A DNA stretch of 64,000 bases, taken from positions 10,851,405 to 10,915,404 of the forward strand of contig NC_092216.1 in NCBI RefSeq assembly GCF_030445035.2, written 5' to 3'. Source of the stretch: Dasypus novemcinctus. Its lineage: Eukaryota > Chordata > Mammalia > Cingulata > Dasypodidae. Below, in pieces: positions 1 through 12,949 of this stretch; the stretch's first letter is position 1; every line of letters begins with the position of its first letter. The position numbers and the translations under genes are program-made. The notes beneath the pieces were generated by a model, which saw only the letters and a list, made by a program, of their open reading frames with translations, was not told the DNA's origin and ran no database searches.

Positions 1-1389
1 ATTTAGCTGTCTGTATGGCAGAAAATTCCTTAGAATATCTTACACTACCATCTTGATGATGCCATTTAAACAAAGACTTTAAAGCAATTGTCTTAAATAT
101 GCTTTTAAGAAACTAAAGAAAACAAGAGAGAGGCAACTAAAAGAGATTGTGGAATAATGTCTCACCAAATAGAAAATATTAATAAAGAGAATTTACTTTA
201 ATAAAAAGTAATAAAAGCATTGGCAGTAAAGTACAGTATCTGAAATGAAAATTTTAATAGAAGAATTCAATAGTAGACTTGATGGGCAAATGAAATATTT
301 ATTGAACTTGAAGATAGGTTGAGAGTATTCATCCTGAGAAGAAATGGAAAGAATGAAGAAAATTATACAAGGTCCAAGAGACCTGTGTACACTACCAAAG
401 TTACCAACATATGCATAGTGGGTATCCAAGGAAAAAAGCAAAAGCAGAGAAAAAATGGAATATTTGAAGAAAATGGTTGAAAACTTTCCCAATTTTATGA
501 TACAAGGATGTACATATACAAGATGTTCAATGCCTCTAAGTGGGATAAACACAAAGAAATGTACACCAAGCTATACTACATTCATTGACAAAATCCAAAG
601 AATAAGAGAACTTCCTGAAAAGAGCAAGACAGAATCAAATTATCCTGCATAATGATTTTTAATAAGATCAACAGCCTGTAGAAATAGAAACAATTGAGGC
701 AGGAGGCAGTGGGATAACATATTTAAGGTGCTAATAAGTAAAAATGGCTAACCAACAGTTCTGTGTCCAGCAAAGCAGTTCCACAAACACAAAAAGAAAT
801 TAAGACCCTCCCGGACTTTAAAAAGTTTTGGGAGTTCATAATATCAGACTTCCTTTACAAGAAATGCTATAAGGAGAGTTCAGTTTGAAATGATAGTAAC
901 TTGGAACCACAATGTAATAAAGAGCTCTAGTAATGTGTAAGTAAATACAATTCCAGTAAGATGGACTTTTTTGTCTTTTTACTTCATTTTTTATTATTTC
1001 TTACATAATTTAAAGTACAAATGCAGAGAGATACTTATTTGCCTATGTATTGGGTACGCAATGTTTAATGTTGTTACAATTATAATTTGTGACAACATAA
1101 AAGGTGGGGATGGAGCAATGTAGAAGTAGAGTTTTGTATGCAGTTAAAGCTAAATTGGCATGAACTCAAGATTATTTTTATAAATTAAGATGTTAATTGT
1201 AATTTTAATGTCAACCAATAAGAAAACATCAACAAAACAAAACAAGATGGAAACAAAAAAGAAATAAAACTTTAAGTAGAATAAGTGAACTAAAGATAAG
1301 ACAGTAATAAAGAAATCGAAGAATAGAAAATAAATGACAAGAAAAACAAATAGCAAAATGACTGAAGTAATTCCTTTCTTATCAGTCAT
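1..1389 (+). repeat. Old L1/HAL1-like fragment, ORF1 region
   Basis: This AT-rich stretch reads like a decayed LINE-1 ORF1 on the plus strand. The segment near 430-520 (ATGGAATATTTGAAGAAAAT and following) resembles the part of ORF1 where L1 encodes an 'EEIMAENFP'-like stretch, and 540-870 follows the rest of ORF1 and the inter-ORF spacer in order. Stops occur in all frames and no frame is longer than about 65 codons, so it is not coding. Whether it is a HAL1 (ORF1-only) or a standard old L1 cannot be told by eye, and its edges are uncertain. Confidence 0.55.
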
Positions 1390-2822
1390 TATTATTATTT
1401 TTTATTAACAACTTTATTTCAAATTCACAAAAAATAAAGGAATAGAAAAAGACAGATCAACAAGTTATGGAAACATTACTCCTGAACATTTCTTTTTCAG
1501 GCACTTTTATCTCTTGTAATTCCAACTGCTAACTGAATTTGTTGTTCAGAAGAATACACAGATGAACACAGATTAATTAAGTAACATAGACAATGTCTCC
1601 TTATTAATGAAAAAATGGAGAAAAAACGTTTAATCATTTTCATTTCTCATAAAATCAAACTCCATACTCTTTCTTTAAACTTTAGAATTAATATAGTACA
1701 AATTTTTGCTTTTTCTACAAAATCATTCCAATATGGTTGCTAACTCTAGTCCATAATTGCATTAGTTATATTTTTCCCATGCATCACCACATTCTTATCC
1801 TGTAGAAAAATAATTATGAATTTATATTATTAACCACAATCCTCATCTACTGCCAAAATCATTGTTACACATTTCTAGTATTAACTTAGGGCTGTCCACC
1901 AACTAACAGTAGTTTTTCTAGACTACTCATTTTAGCCACATACACATCCATTAATCAAGTGTTTGTTGCATTCATTTTAATGTATTACCATCAAGTCCAA
2001 CCATTACCACATATTTACATTTGAACTTATTAAACATTCTACATACAACCAGCATCTTCTCCAACTACTCCTTCCACATTCCATCTCCCACCAACCTACA
2101 CTTCACAGTCAACTCTGTAAGTCTACTCATTGTATTTCGTTCATGTCAATGATACCATGCACTATTTGTTCTTTTGTGCCTGGCTTATTTCACTCAAAAC
2201 AATATCCTCAAGGATCCTTCATGTTGTCATGTACTTCCCCAATTGATTTTATCTTACAGCTGAATAATATTCCATAGTATGAATATGCCACATCTTGTTT
2301 ACACATCCATTGCTGACAGACACTTAACTTGTTCCCATCTTTTAGCAATTGTGAATAAAGCTGCTATAAACGGTGGCATGAAAACATCTATTTATATCTT
2401 TTCTTTCAGTTCTTCTGAATATATTCCTTGTATTGGGATTACTAGATCATATGGACTATTGTTTCTTGAGGAATAGCTAGATTGTGTTGCACAGAGGTTG
2501 CACCATTTTACAGTCTTACCAGCAGTGGAGTACTCCTATTTTTTCACATCCTTTCAAGCCTGCAGTTTTCTGTTCTTTTAGTAATGGCCATTCTGTATGG
2601 TGTGAGATGATATTTCATTGTAGTTTTCATGTGCATTTCCTTAATTGTAATGGCATTGAACATCTTTTCATGTGTCTTCTGGCCATGTATTTCAATTTTG
2701 GAAAAATGTTCTATTCTTTTGCCCACTTCTAAATGGGGTTGCTCGTCATTTGTCATTAAGTTTTGTGATCTCTTTATATAATATGGAGATAAATTCCTTA
2801 TGAGATATATGACCTTAGATTT
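1390..2822 (-). repeat. Old L1 fragment: ORF2 C-terminus and 3' end, minus strand
   Basis: Antisense of an L1 3' end. The segment 2150-2480 contains the usual landmarks of the last part of ORF2 read backwards: a region matching 'cross the border of ORF2 tail' such as TATTCCATAGTATGAATATG, the 'GTGAATAAAGCTGCTATAAA' motif near 2349 and the hydrophobic tail before it. From 2500 to 2822 earlier parts of the ORF2 C-terminal domain follow. It is heavily mutated, older than L1-A or L1-B, and its 3' UTR (1390-2270) does not resemble theirs. Confidence 0.75.
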
Positions 2823-3715
2823 TTCCCCACTTTGACTGTCTATGAGATCCTCCTGAGACATTCATAAGCACAATCCCTTTGATGACCTCCCAACTCATTT
2901 TGAAGTCTCTTAGGAATATAAACTCATTTGTTTTTACCATTTCCCCCTTTTATTCAAAGTCAGTGATATAATTTCTTCCATTGCTAAGGTCATAATAATT
3001 CTATAGTAGAATACCAGTAAGTCCACCCTAAACCATATTTTACTCCTCCATTCTGATGATCCTGGGATGGTGATGTCCACTCCACCTCTAAATTGAGAGA
3101 GAGCTTAGATCCCACATAGTTCATGGGATGGGATTCCCTGCTTGCAGTTGTAGACTCTCTCAGTTCCTTGGTGTGGTAGTTGACAATTCTCATCTCCTAA
3201 TTAGGTGACCTGAGTAAGTCCAATAAAATGGAGAGTATGTACTGCAACTCTGCTGAGGCCCAGGGGCCAACTGGTACAAGGACATTCTAGAGAATCAAGT
3301 CTCATTAGCATATACCACCCCAGCACCAACCATAGTTTCAGTAACAGTGACAGAAGAGGCATGTGTACAGAGGTCACACCTGAGTCCAACTCCATCACAC
3401 TCTGGAGGACAAGTCCCAAAGTAGGGACCCTGGCAAGGCACTGAACTTCAGAGCATCTGCCATGACCATAGAACCTGTGTGTCTCCATAGGCGTAGGAAC
3501 ACCACTACCTGGGGTTTTATCAACTTTGGCTGTCTCTGAAATCCTGCTGAGATGTGCATAAGTGTCACCCCTCTGATGACTTCCTGACTCTTAGGCACCC
3601 TGCAGCTCTAGGCCAAGTTGAAATTTCAAGCACACAGTCTCCTAAGCATAGTCATCAGTATCAAGGGCTCATCATTGGACCATCCTTCTTCTCTGGTCTT
3701 TGCTCATGAACTTGG
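2823..3715 (-). repeat. L1 distal 3' UTR pieces, minus strand
   Basis: The reverse complement matches the distal 3' UTR of L1-A (about 44330-45330) in two overlapping pieces: 2950-3715, which has an internal deletion, and a shorter piece at 2823-2950 that repeats the 'AGGGGGAAATGG' region. No ORF2 sequence is attached, so these are 3'-UTR-only fragments. They face the plus-strand copy that starts immediately after, which gives a large imperfect inverted repeat. Confidence 0.75.
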
Positions 3716-5775
3716 GGGATTGTTGCTGGGGAAGGGACAAAGTTTCTGATGTTGAATATGTGGGAGTACTGTACATTGTATATATGAATTACTGTGGCCT
3801 AAAACTTTTGCAAAGGCAAGCTTAATAATTAGAAAAAGAAAAAAGAAAAAGAAAAAGAAAGGACATAGCCTCTTAGGAAGAGATGGAAGAAGTTGCCTTG
3901 CCAATGTGCATACAGAGCAACACATTGCAGTGATGGAAGACAGAACACCAAAAACAAAACTTTTTCATTTTTAAATTTTTTGATACTCCAATTTATTTTT
4001 ACTTTAATTTTTCCATATTAGTATGTATTGTAATACATACTAAACCCATCTCTATATTCCATTTTACTAATGGAACCTGGCAATATATTTGGCTTCATTT
4101 TCATGGAGGTTTTGGACCAGAGTGGTTTGATGGTGGCGGGGGAGGAATACTGGTGTGGGGTGTTATTGGTGGGGGGTGCATGGTTGGGAGGGAGTTCTCC
4201 AGGGCATATGTGTGGGGTGCATGAAAATGTTTGGATATTTTCATAGTTGTTACAGTTGGGAATGATGGCTGGGGGAGTGCTGATTTCCTGGCTGGAGGAG
4301 CTGTTGCATTCCCTAATGGAACAGCAACAATCCTTTGAGTGCAACAGCTAAGACCAATAAGGAAGAATGGTCCAACAATGAGCCCTTGATGCTAATGACT
4401 ATGCTTGTGTACCTGTGTACCTGAAATAAGAACTAGGCCTACAGCTGCAGAGTGCGTAAGATTTACCTCCTGAGAACCTCTGTGTTGCTCACATGTGGCC
4501 AGTCTTGAAGCCAACTCAGCTTGTAAATTCATTGCCTTCCCCCCAGCATGGGACATGACTCCCAGAGATGAGCCTCCCTGGCACCAAGGGCTTGCCACCA
4601 AGTATCAGATGATGATGTGGCTGGAGAATGACCTTGAATAAAAGGGCCAACTCAGACCAGCAGAATATCTCAGCCTACATGTAATATCAGGAGTTAAAAA
4701 TGCTTTTTGACCCTGAATAAAAGGGGGAAATGGAAAGAACAAATGAGTTTATATGGCTATGAGTCTCCAAAAAGAGCCAGGAGGTCATCAGAGGGGTTGC
4801 CCTTATACACACCTCAGCAGAGTCCAAGAGACAACTAAGTTAGATAGAACCCTAGGTATTGGTTCTTCTGAGGGGTACAGAGATGCACAGATTCTACGGT
4901 CATGGCAGATGGGCTTCAGTGCCAGTTCATTTGGCCCTACTTTGGAGTTTGTGGTCCTGAGTGGAGTGGAGTTGGACTCAGGTGTGAGTCTTTGTTCACA
5001 AGCCTCTCCTACTCTCCTGCTGGACCTGTTGTTGGTGCTGGGGTTTAGTGTATACTCAGGGGACCTGAATCTCTGGATTCTCCATGTGATAGCCAGTCCC
5101 TAAGCCTCAACGGATTTGCAACTCCTACCATCTGGTTTATTGGGACTTACCCCAGCCAGCTAACAGGGAGGTGAAGAAGGTCAACCACCACATCAGGAAG
5201 CCAAGAGTGCCTACAACTGCAAACAGGAGAATTGCATCCATCATCCAAGTGGAATTGAAGCACACTCTTGATACAGAGGTGGAGTGGACATCACCATCCT
5301 GGGGTCCACAGAATGGAGGAATAGAATATAGAGTAGAGTGGACTTACTGATACTCTATTCTGGAACTAATGTGATTAGTAATGGAAGTAAATGTAGCATA
5401 GAGATGGGGAAAGTGGCCATGGTAGCTGCTGAGGGTGGGAATGGGAAGAAGAGAGGTGATGTGAGGGCATTTTCAGAACTTGGAGGTGTCCTGGGTGGTA
5501 CTGCAGGGACAGTTACTGGACATTGTATGTCCTCCCATTGCCCACTGGGTGGACTGGGGGAGAGTGTAGACTGTAATATGGACCACTGACCATGCAGTGC
5601 AGTAGTGCTCAGAGATGTATTCACCAAGTGCAATGAATGTCCCATAATGATGGAGGAGGTTATGTTTATGGGAGGAGTGGGGGAGGTGGGTGAGGGGGTA
5701 TATGGGGACTTCATATTTTTTAATCTAACATTAAAAATTAATTAATTAATTTAAAAAACTAAGAAAAAAGAAACA
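3716..5775 (+). repeat. L1 distal 3' UTR with A-rich tail, plus strand
   Basis: Collinear with L1-A 43850-45660. It shares the polypurine (AAAGAAAAAG) tract at 3830-3866, the 'CCAACAATGAGCCC' and 'GACTATGCTTGTG' landmarks near 4370-4410, the 'CCTTCCCCCCAGCATGGGAC' segment near 4535, and a G-rich tract at 5668-5699 just before an A-rich end. It lacks ORF2. It abuts L1-C, which stops at the point of the 3' UTR where this fragment begins, so it may be the inverted end of L1-C. Confidence 0.8.
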
Positions 5776-6530
5776 TAGCAACTAACCCTGGTGTCATTAT
5801 GGCTTAAATTATGTTTTATATTTTAGACTCTATACTTATAAAATTTTTGGTTACATTATGGTTTACATTATGGTTTAATTTATAGACTATACAGTTTTAT
5901 AAATTTTTGGTGAAATTTAACATGGCCTATGTCCATCATTGCATGATCTTGTGGAACATTTTCATTGTCTGCCATTTTCTTCCTCTTCCATCTATTCTAT
6001 TCCTCTTACCCCCTACCCTCTGGGCCCACACAAGGCCTCCCCAGGATGGAATATAACCCCTTCTTGTACATTGTATGGATCTCCACCAACTGAAATAACA
6101 CACTAGGAGAAAATGAGCACTCATACACTCCCTAGAAGCATGTCCCAGGTGCACCCTGGGACAGATGTCCCCATCAAACACCTTAAACAAATAACCCTTC
6201 CTTATTATACCTTCTAAAGAATTTTTGCAACATTATTGTTTGAACCATGTACCTTACAATCTCCCATGTTCACTCTCTCACCCCAAACTCTCTCCCCAAT
6301 TACAGGGACCATCTGACCCATCCTTCCAACACTAGTTCACCTCAAGTCTACAAAACTCAACCCAATAATATCCCTATTCCTCCATCTTATCCCTTCACTG
6401 CACAACTAGTTACCTCCACTTTATCATAGAGTTCGCCCATGTGGGCATTGGCTCACAACCTTCTTCTCCAGTCCTCCTATTAGCCTATTTTCTAGTCTCT
6501 AGCTCTCTGAGACAGCTTGATTTGCTTAAT

Positions 6531-9500
6531 TCATATCAGAAGTTCATGTAGTATTTGTCCTTTAATGCCTGGCTTGCTACACTCAACATAAGGTCCTCAA
6601 AATTCATCCATGTTATCCCATGTGTTAGTGCTGTTTTCCTTCTTACAGCTAAGTAGTTCCATTGTGTATATATATATACCACATTTTGTTTATGCATTCA
6701 TCTGTCAATGGGCATTTGGTTGATTCCAACTTTTGACAATAGTGAATAATGCCGGTATGAACATTGTTGTACATGTATCTGTGTCCTTGTTTTCAATTCT
6801 TCTGGGCATATACCCAGCAGAGGAATTGATAGGCCATAAGACAAATCTATAGCTAGTCTTTTGAGGAAGCACCAGACTCTTCTCCACAAGGCTGGATCCT
6901 TCTATATTCGCATGAGCAGTGGATGAGTGTTCCCGTTCCTCCACATCCTCTCCAACACTTGTAGGCATGTATTTTAATAGTCACCAGTCTAAGGGGTATA
7001 AAATGGTATCTCATTGTAGTTTTGATTTGCATTTTCCTAATAGCTAGTGATGTCGAGCATCTTTTCAGATGCTTTATATCCATTCATAATTCTTTCTTGG
7101 ATAAATGTCTTTCAAGTCTTTTCCCATATGTTAAGTGACTTGTTTCTCTTTTTGTTTTCAAGATATAGGATTTATTTATATATGCTGGATAATAGGTTCC
7201 TATCAGGTATATGGTTACCAAATATTTTCTCCCATTGTGTAGACTGTCTTTCCAATTTCTTGATGAACTCCTTTGAGGTGCAAAAGGTTTTAGTTTTGAG
7301 GAGGTACCATTTATGAATTTTATTTTAGGTGCTTGTGCTTTCAGTGTGAAGTTCATGAAACCATTTCCTTTACAGGCTCCCATAGATGCCTCCCTACAAT
7401 GTCTTCCAAGGTCTTTATGCTCTTGTTTCTTATATTTAGATTTTGATCCATCTTGAGTTGATTTTTGTGTGAGGTGAGGGATGATATTCCTCTCTCATTC
7501 TTTTACCTATGGTTATCCAGTTCTCCAAGCACCATTTTTTGAAGAAGCCATTCTCTTTTAGCTGAGTGGGGTTGGTGGCCTTGTTGAATATTAGGTGACT
7601 GTATATGTGAGGATCTATATTAGAATTTTCAATTAATCTCCATTGGTAGTATGTCTATCCTTTTACCAATATCATACCATTTTAACCACTACAGCTTTGT
7701 AGTATGTTTGAAAGTCAGGTAATGTGATTCCCCTGGTTTCTTTTTCCTTTTCAATGTCTTTGGTTATTTGGGCCTCTTTTCCTTCCAAATAAATTTCATA
7801 GTTAGTTTATCCAGTTAACTAAAAAATGCTGTATTAATTTTGATTGGGATTTCATTATATCTGTAGATCAGTTTGGGTAGGATATTTAATGATGTTTAGT
7901 CTTCCTATCCATAAACAGGGGTTATTCTTTCATTTATTTAAGTCTTCTTTGATTTTCTTTAACAGTGTTGTTTAATTTCTGTGTGTGTCTTTAGTTAAAT
8001 TTATTCCTAATATTTGATTTTTTTAATTTACTCTTGTAAATGGTATTTTTTCTTGATTTCCTCATCCAATGACTCATTACTGATGAACAGAGAAGCTACT
8101 GGTTTTTATGCTTTGATCTTATAACCTGCAACTTTACTAAACTCATTTATAAGTTCTAGAAGTTTTTCAGTAGATTTCTCAAGGCTTTCTATATATATAG
8201 AATCATGTCATCTGCAAACCGTGAAATTTTGACTTCTTCCTTTCCAATTTGATGCATTTTATATCTGTTTCTTGTCTCAGTGCTCAAATAAGTAATTGTA
8301 AAACAATGTTAAATAGGAGGGGTGAGTATAGGTGTCCCTGTCTTGTTCCTGATCTTGGAGGGAAAACATTTTATATTTCACTATTGTATATGATAAAGTG
8401 TCAGTTTTTCCTATATATCGTTTATCATATTCAGAAAGTTTCCTTCTATTCCTTTCTTTTGCAGCATTTTTTTTTAATCAGGAAAGCATGCTGTATTCTG
8501 TCAAATGCTTTTGCTGCATCTGTAGATATGCTCATATGATTTTTTTTCTTTTGATCGGTTTATGTGGTATATTACATTGATTTTCTTATGGTGAACCACC
8601 CTTGCATACGAGGGGTGAAACTACTTAGTCAAGGCATATAAATTTTCATGTGTTTGATATGATTTGCAAGCATTTTTCCAAGGATTTTTAGCATTTAGGT
8701 TGATTAGAGTGATTGGTCTCTAATTTTCCTTTCTTGTGTGTGTTTGTTTGGCTTTGGTATTAGGGTATTGGTGGCATCATAGAATAAGTTCAGCAATGTT
8801 CATTCTATTTCAATTTTTTGGAAGAGTTTAAGCAAGATTCTTGTTAGTTCTGGAATGTTTGGTAGAATTCACCTGTGAAGACATCTGGCCCTAGAAGATC
8901 ATTAGTTTATTGTTTCATCAGTATAGGCTGCTTATGTGTTTCTAGGAAATTTTCCATTTCCTCTGAATTATCCTTCTTGTTGGCATATAGTTTTTCAAAA
9001 TATCCTCTTATGATACTTATTTCTGAGGGTCAGTGTTGATATCTCCTTCTCATTTATTATTTTGTATATATGCTTCTTCTCTTTTTTTTTTTTTTTTTTT
9101 TGAGCCTAGGTAAGGGTTTTTCAATTTTATTGATCATCTCAAAGAATCAGCTCTTTGTTTTATTTTCTTGAGTGCTTTCTTATTTTCTATTTAGTATAGT
9201 TCTGTTCTGATCTTTTTTATTTCTTTCTTCTTCCTTTTGAATTAATTTTTATTTATTTATTTATTTCTCTTTTACTAATTCCTCCAAGTGTGCATTAAGT
9301 TCTTTGATTTTCGTTCTTCTTTTCTGATATATGAATTTATAGATGTGAATTTCCCTCTCACTACACCTTTAGCTGTACCCCATATGTTTTGACACATTGT
9401 GTTGTCATTTTCATTAGTTTCAAGGTAGTTACTGATTTCTTTTGAGATTTTCTCCTTAACCCACTATTTGCCTAAGAGTATGTTACTTAACTTCCATATC

Positions 9501-10236
9501 TTTGTGCCTAAACTAGCTTTTTCCCTTGAAGATTTCCAGCTTCATTCCATTGTAGTCAGAGATATTATTTTGTGTCATTTCAATCTTTCTGAATTCATTG
9601 AGACTTTCTCTGTGGCCTAGCATGTTATCTATCATGGAAAATGATTCATGTGCACTTGAAAAGACTGTGTGTCCTGCTGTATTTGGGTGTAGTGTTCTGT
9701 ATATGTCTATTTGTTCAAGATCATCTAATATGTTATTCACAGTCTTTGTTTTTTATTGATTCTCTTTTGAGATGTTCTGTCTAATGGTGATAATGGTGTA
9801 TTAAAGTCCCACATTATAATTGTAGAGGTATCCATACCTCCACTTAATTTTTCCAGTTTTGACTCATGTATTTTGAAATGCCTTAGTTACATGAATAAAT
9901 ATTTAAGATTGTTCTTCCTTCCTGAAATTTTACTCCTTTTACTAATATATCATGTCCATCTTTGTCTCTCATAATAGTTTTGCATTTAAAGTCTTTCTTG
10001 TCCAATGTTAGTATAACTTTTCCTGCCCTTTTTTGTTATTGTTTGCTTGTAAGATTGCTTTCCAGCCATTCACTTTCAACTTCCTTGAATCCCTGTGGAT
10101 TTCTTGTAGACAGCGTATAGATGGGTCATATTTCCTAATCCATTCTACCAAACTGTGTCTCTTGCCAGGTGAGTTTAATCCAATAGCATTCAGTGTTATA
10201 ACCCTCAATAAATTACTTACATTAGTCGTATTTTAT
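6531..10236 (-). pseudogene. L1-C ORF2 relic (endonuclease/reverse transcriptase)
   Basis: ORF2 encodes the endonuclease and reverse transcriptase that make L1 copies by target-primed reverse transcription. Readable islands remain. At 10008-10208 the N-terminal endonuclease appears (VITLNAIGLNSPGKRHSL, then CLQEIHRDSR and VNGWKAI). At 9513-9740 the end of the endonuclease appears (SAHESFSMIDNMLGH). Near 6698-6889 the C-terminal segment 'DLSYGLSIPLLGICPEELKT' is seen. The aligned stop is the TGA whose complement is at 6531-6533. Many frameshifts and stops lie between these islands. A T-tract of 20 bases at 9082-9101 sits inside the reading frame. Confidence 0.88.
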
Positions 10237-10295
10237 TTGGATTTATGTATATGCAGTTTTTATTTCTCATTTTGTCTTTTTAGTTGTTCTTACAC

Positions 10296-11261
10296 CCTCC
10301 TCCAACTCTGTCTCTCCTGTTTTTTTTTTCCTTTCAATGTGCAAAACTCCCTTTAATATTTTTTGAAAGGCAGGTTTCTTATTGGCATATTCTCTTAGTT
10401 TCTGTTTATCTGTGAATATTTTGAACTCTCCATCATTTTTTAATGACAGCTTTTCTGGATTAGTATTCTTGACAGGAAAATTTTTTCTTTTTGTTTCTTA
10501 ACTTGTCACATCATGTTCTTCTTGCCTCCATGGTTTCAGATGAGAAATCAGCACTTAATCTTATCAAGCTCCCTTGTATGTGGTGGTTCTGTTTTCTCTT
10601 GCTACCTTGAGTATTTTCTCATTGTCTTGAGCACTTGAGAGTTTGACATACATGTATATCTGAATAGGTCTGCTGGAATTTATACTGTTTTGGGTGCACT
10701 GCACTCCCTGGACATGTAAATCCTTCTCCCTCTATAGGATTGGAAAGTTTTCAGCCTTTTTTTCCTCCAATACCCCTTTGGTCCCCTTTTCCTTCCCTTC
10801 TCCTTCTGGGATGCCTATAATGTGTATGTTTGTGCATTTTGCATTCATATTCAAATCCCTAAGTCCCTGCTTGATTTTTTCCATCTTTTATGTGTCAATT
10901 CCATCTGCTTGATTTCAGATGAACTGTCTTCCACATCACTAATTCTTTCCTCTGCCTGTTCAAATCTGCAGTTATTTTCTGATAGTGTATTTTTCATTTC
11001 TTGGGTTGTACCATTTATTGAAATCATATCTGTTACCTTTTTACATATGTTTACAATTTCTTCAGTATGATCTCCAAGTGTTTTCTTATTATCCTTAATC
11101 TTCCTTCACTTTATAAAGTTTACCTGTGATATTTGTTTGGACAGCTTTGATAAATTGTTCAATATTCTGCTCCTCTACCTGGTATTTCGTTTGTTCATTG
11201 GCCGGGGCCATGTCTTCCTGTTTATTGGTATGGTTTATAATTTTTGTTGCTGTCTGGTGAT
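10296..11261 (-). pseudogene. L1-C ORF1 relic (RNA-binding chaperone)
   Basis: The position between the 5' UTR and ORF2 and the match of the reverse strand to L1-A/L1-B ORF1 support this. The start-equivalent segment reads ATCACCAGACAGCAACAAAA near 11261, against ATGACCAGAAAGCAACAAAA in L1-A, so the start codon itself is lost. The length of about 965 nt equals that of L1-B ORF1. It is interrupted by several stops and cannot be translated. Confidence 0.75.
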
Positions 11262-12925
11262 TTTATCTTGATGGGTTAGCTCAGTTGATTAGCATCTCCA
11301 TTTATTTTTGGGTTTTATTTAGATGTTCTTTGCATGTGTATGTGTTAAGTTTTCTCTCTGTTACTTTGTTCTTCTTATTTTATTTTCTTATTGTTGTCTA
11401 ACTTCCCTTGAAGGAAAAAGATTAGGGCCATGGAAAGCAAAAGAGGTAAGAAAAGAAAAAGTTTAGTATTATTATGGATAGTAAAATTTAGCAGAACTAT
11501 ATAAGACATAGGAGAATGAACATTAAACTCATGTAAGCAGTGAAAAGTTATAGTGATAAAAAAGTGGAGTGCTTACAATGAAATGGGAAACAGAATACGG
11601 AGAAGAATATAGTATGAATTAAAAGGCCAGCATGATGAGGAGAGAGGGAAAGAGAAAAGAAGGGAAAAAACAGGAAGAGTTAATAAAAGATAGAAAACAG
11701 AATAGAGGTGTTAAAAATAAAAAGCCAGAAAAATTGGGCTAAACAAAGTAAGTTGGAATATAAGAGCAACAACAGAAGGAGGTAGAAAGATGTAGGAGGG
11801 AAAAGAGATAGCAGTGGTAGCTAAAATCATTACACACAGAAAAGAGTAAATCAAGGAAGAGGAAATACAGGAAACAAGAAACAAATCAGCAGCATCTAAT
11901 TAAAAAGGAGGGGGGAATGGGGGAATAAAGAGGAAGGAAAGGCAAGAAAACAAAAATCAGACAACCAACAAGAAAGCAGTCAACCAAACTTTCAGAAGAA
12001 TTAGACTTCCCTCTTAAGCCCCTGTGGAGCTTGTCAGGCAGCTGGTGTTTATCAATCAATTACCGTGGAGCTTTCTCACTGCAGATTTTGAAGTGAGTTT
12101 TAGTGAGTAAGTTAAATTATATAACAAAATAACTTTTTTTTTTTAAGTAAGAGACCCAAGGTAGGCTAATACAAGGATAATATCTATGTTTTTCCTGTCA
12201 TAAAGCATCCAGTTAGATGTTTAATATTCTAGCATCAGCTAGATGTTTAATATTCTAAGAGAAGCCAGGAATTGAATTAGAGACCTTGTATAGTCAAGAC
12301 TGAAATTTCTACAGTAAGCTAAACTTTCTTGTTAGTTTGATTAGCTCTTCAGAAAGTCTCTTCCCCTGGGGCAGGATTGACTATTTGCAATTGGATAAAT
12401 TGCTGATTAGGAATTTGTCCTCACCCTCTTCCAGGCCAATTTTCCCTATCTCAGGGAGGTTAAGTAAATCAGGCTCTCTTAGCAGATTTATCTCTCCACT
12501 TTTCTTTGTTTCCCCTCATCTGGTATGCTCCTTAACACTCAAAAAAGGGACTTCAGACAATTGAACTCATACTCAGGGGCCCCTCTCCACCATTCACCAG
12601 AATCCTCTTGCCTCGGAGTTTGTCTTCTATAGCTCCACATGCCAGGGAATGCTTCAGCTTCCTGCCCTGAGGGAGGGGCTTAGCCATCCCACAGTTCCAG
12701 TCTCAAGCTCCAGAAACTCATTTAACCTTGAGCAATCACTCTTTGCTGTGCTGTCTCCAGATTGATGCCCTGAAGCCTCCTGCTTTGTGGTTCCCAAAAC
12801 AGCTCATTCAGGCATGATTTTTCCTCCACACAGCTGTTTTTTTGTTTTGTTTTGTTTTTTGTTTGTAGGAGAGATGATGCGGGTGCACTTAATCTCAAAC
12901 TATCTTACCGCTTCTCCTCCTTAAC
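11262..12925 (-). repeat. L1-C 5' UTR, a type unlike L1-A/B
   Basis: About 1.66 kb upstream of the ORF1 relic on the minus strand. The part next to ORF1 is purine-rich when read on the plus strand (11400-12000, many GAAAAG/GGAAAG runs), and the outer part is mixed. I see no recognisable match to the 5' UTR of L1-A or L1-B, which starts GCAAGATGG and is GC-rich. The two element groups therefore carry different promoter regions. Confidence 0.6.
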
Positions 12926-12949
12926 TGAGTTTTGTGGAGTCAAAGGTAC

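Larger units (their letters stand above)
5776..12925 (-). mobile_element. Near-full-length old LINE-1 (L1-C), minus strand
   Basis: Read on the minus strand it contains, in order, a 5' UTR (12925-11262), ORF1 relic (11261-10296), ORF2 relic (10236-6531) and the proximal 3' UTR (6530-5776). The 5' end is placed where the reverse strand starts GGAGGAGAAGCGGTAAGATA. Stops and indels occur throughout, so it is inactive. Its 5' edge meets the ERV-L gag relic, so it appears to have inserted in or beside that provirus. The 3' UTR ends abruptly at a point equivalent to about 43800 of L1-A, and the missing distal part lies next door in opposite orientation. Confidence 0.88.

Noticed and set aside
193..552. 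119-codon minus-strand frame rich in F, S and Y
   Set aside because: It is the reverse of an A-rich L1 ORF1 relic; such frames arise from T-rich antisense DNA.
9082..9101. T-tract as the tail of a separate insertion in L1-C
   Set aside because: Sequence on both sides is continuous ORF2 with no duplication, so it is a simple T-run expansion.
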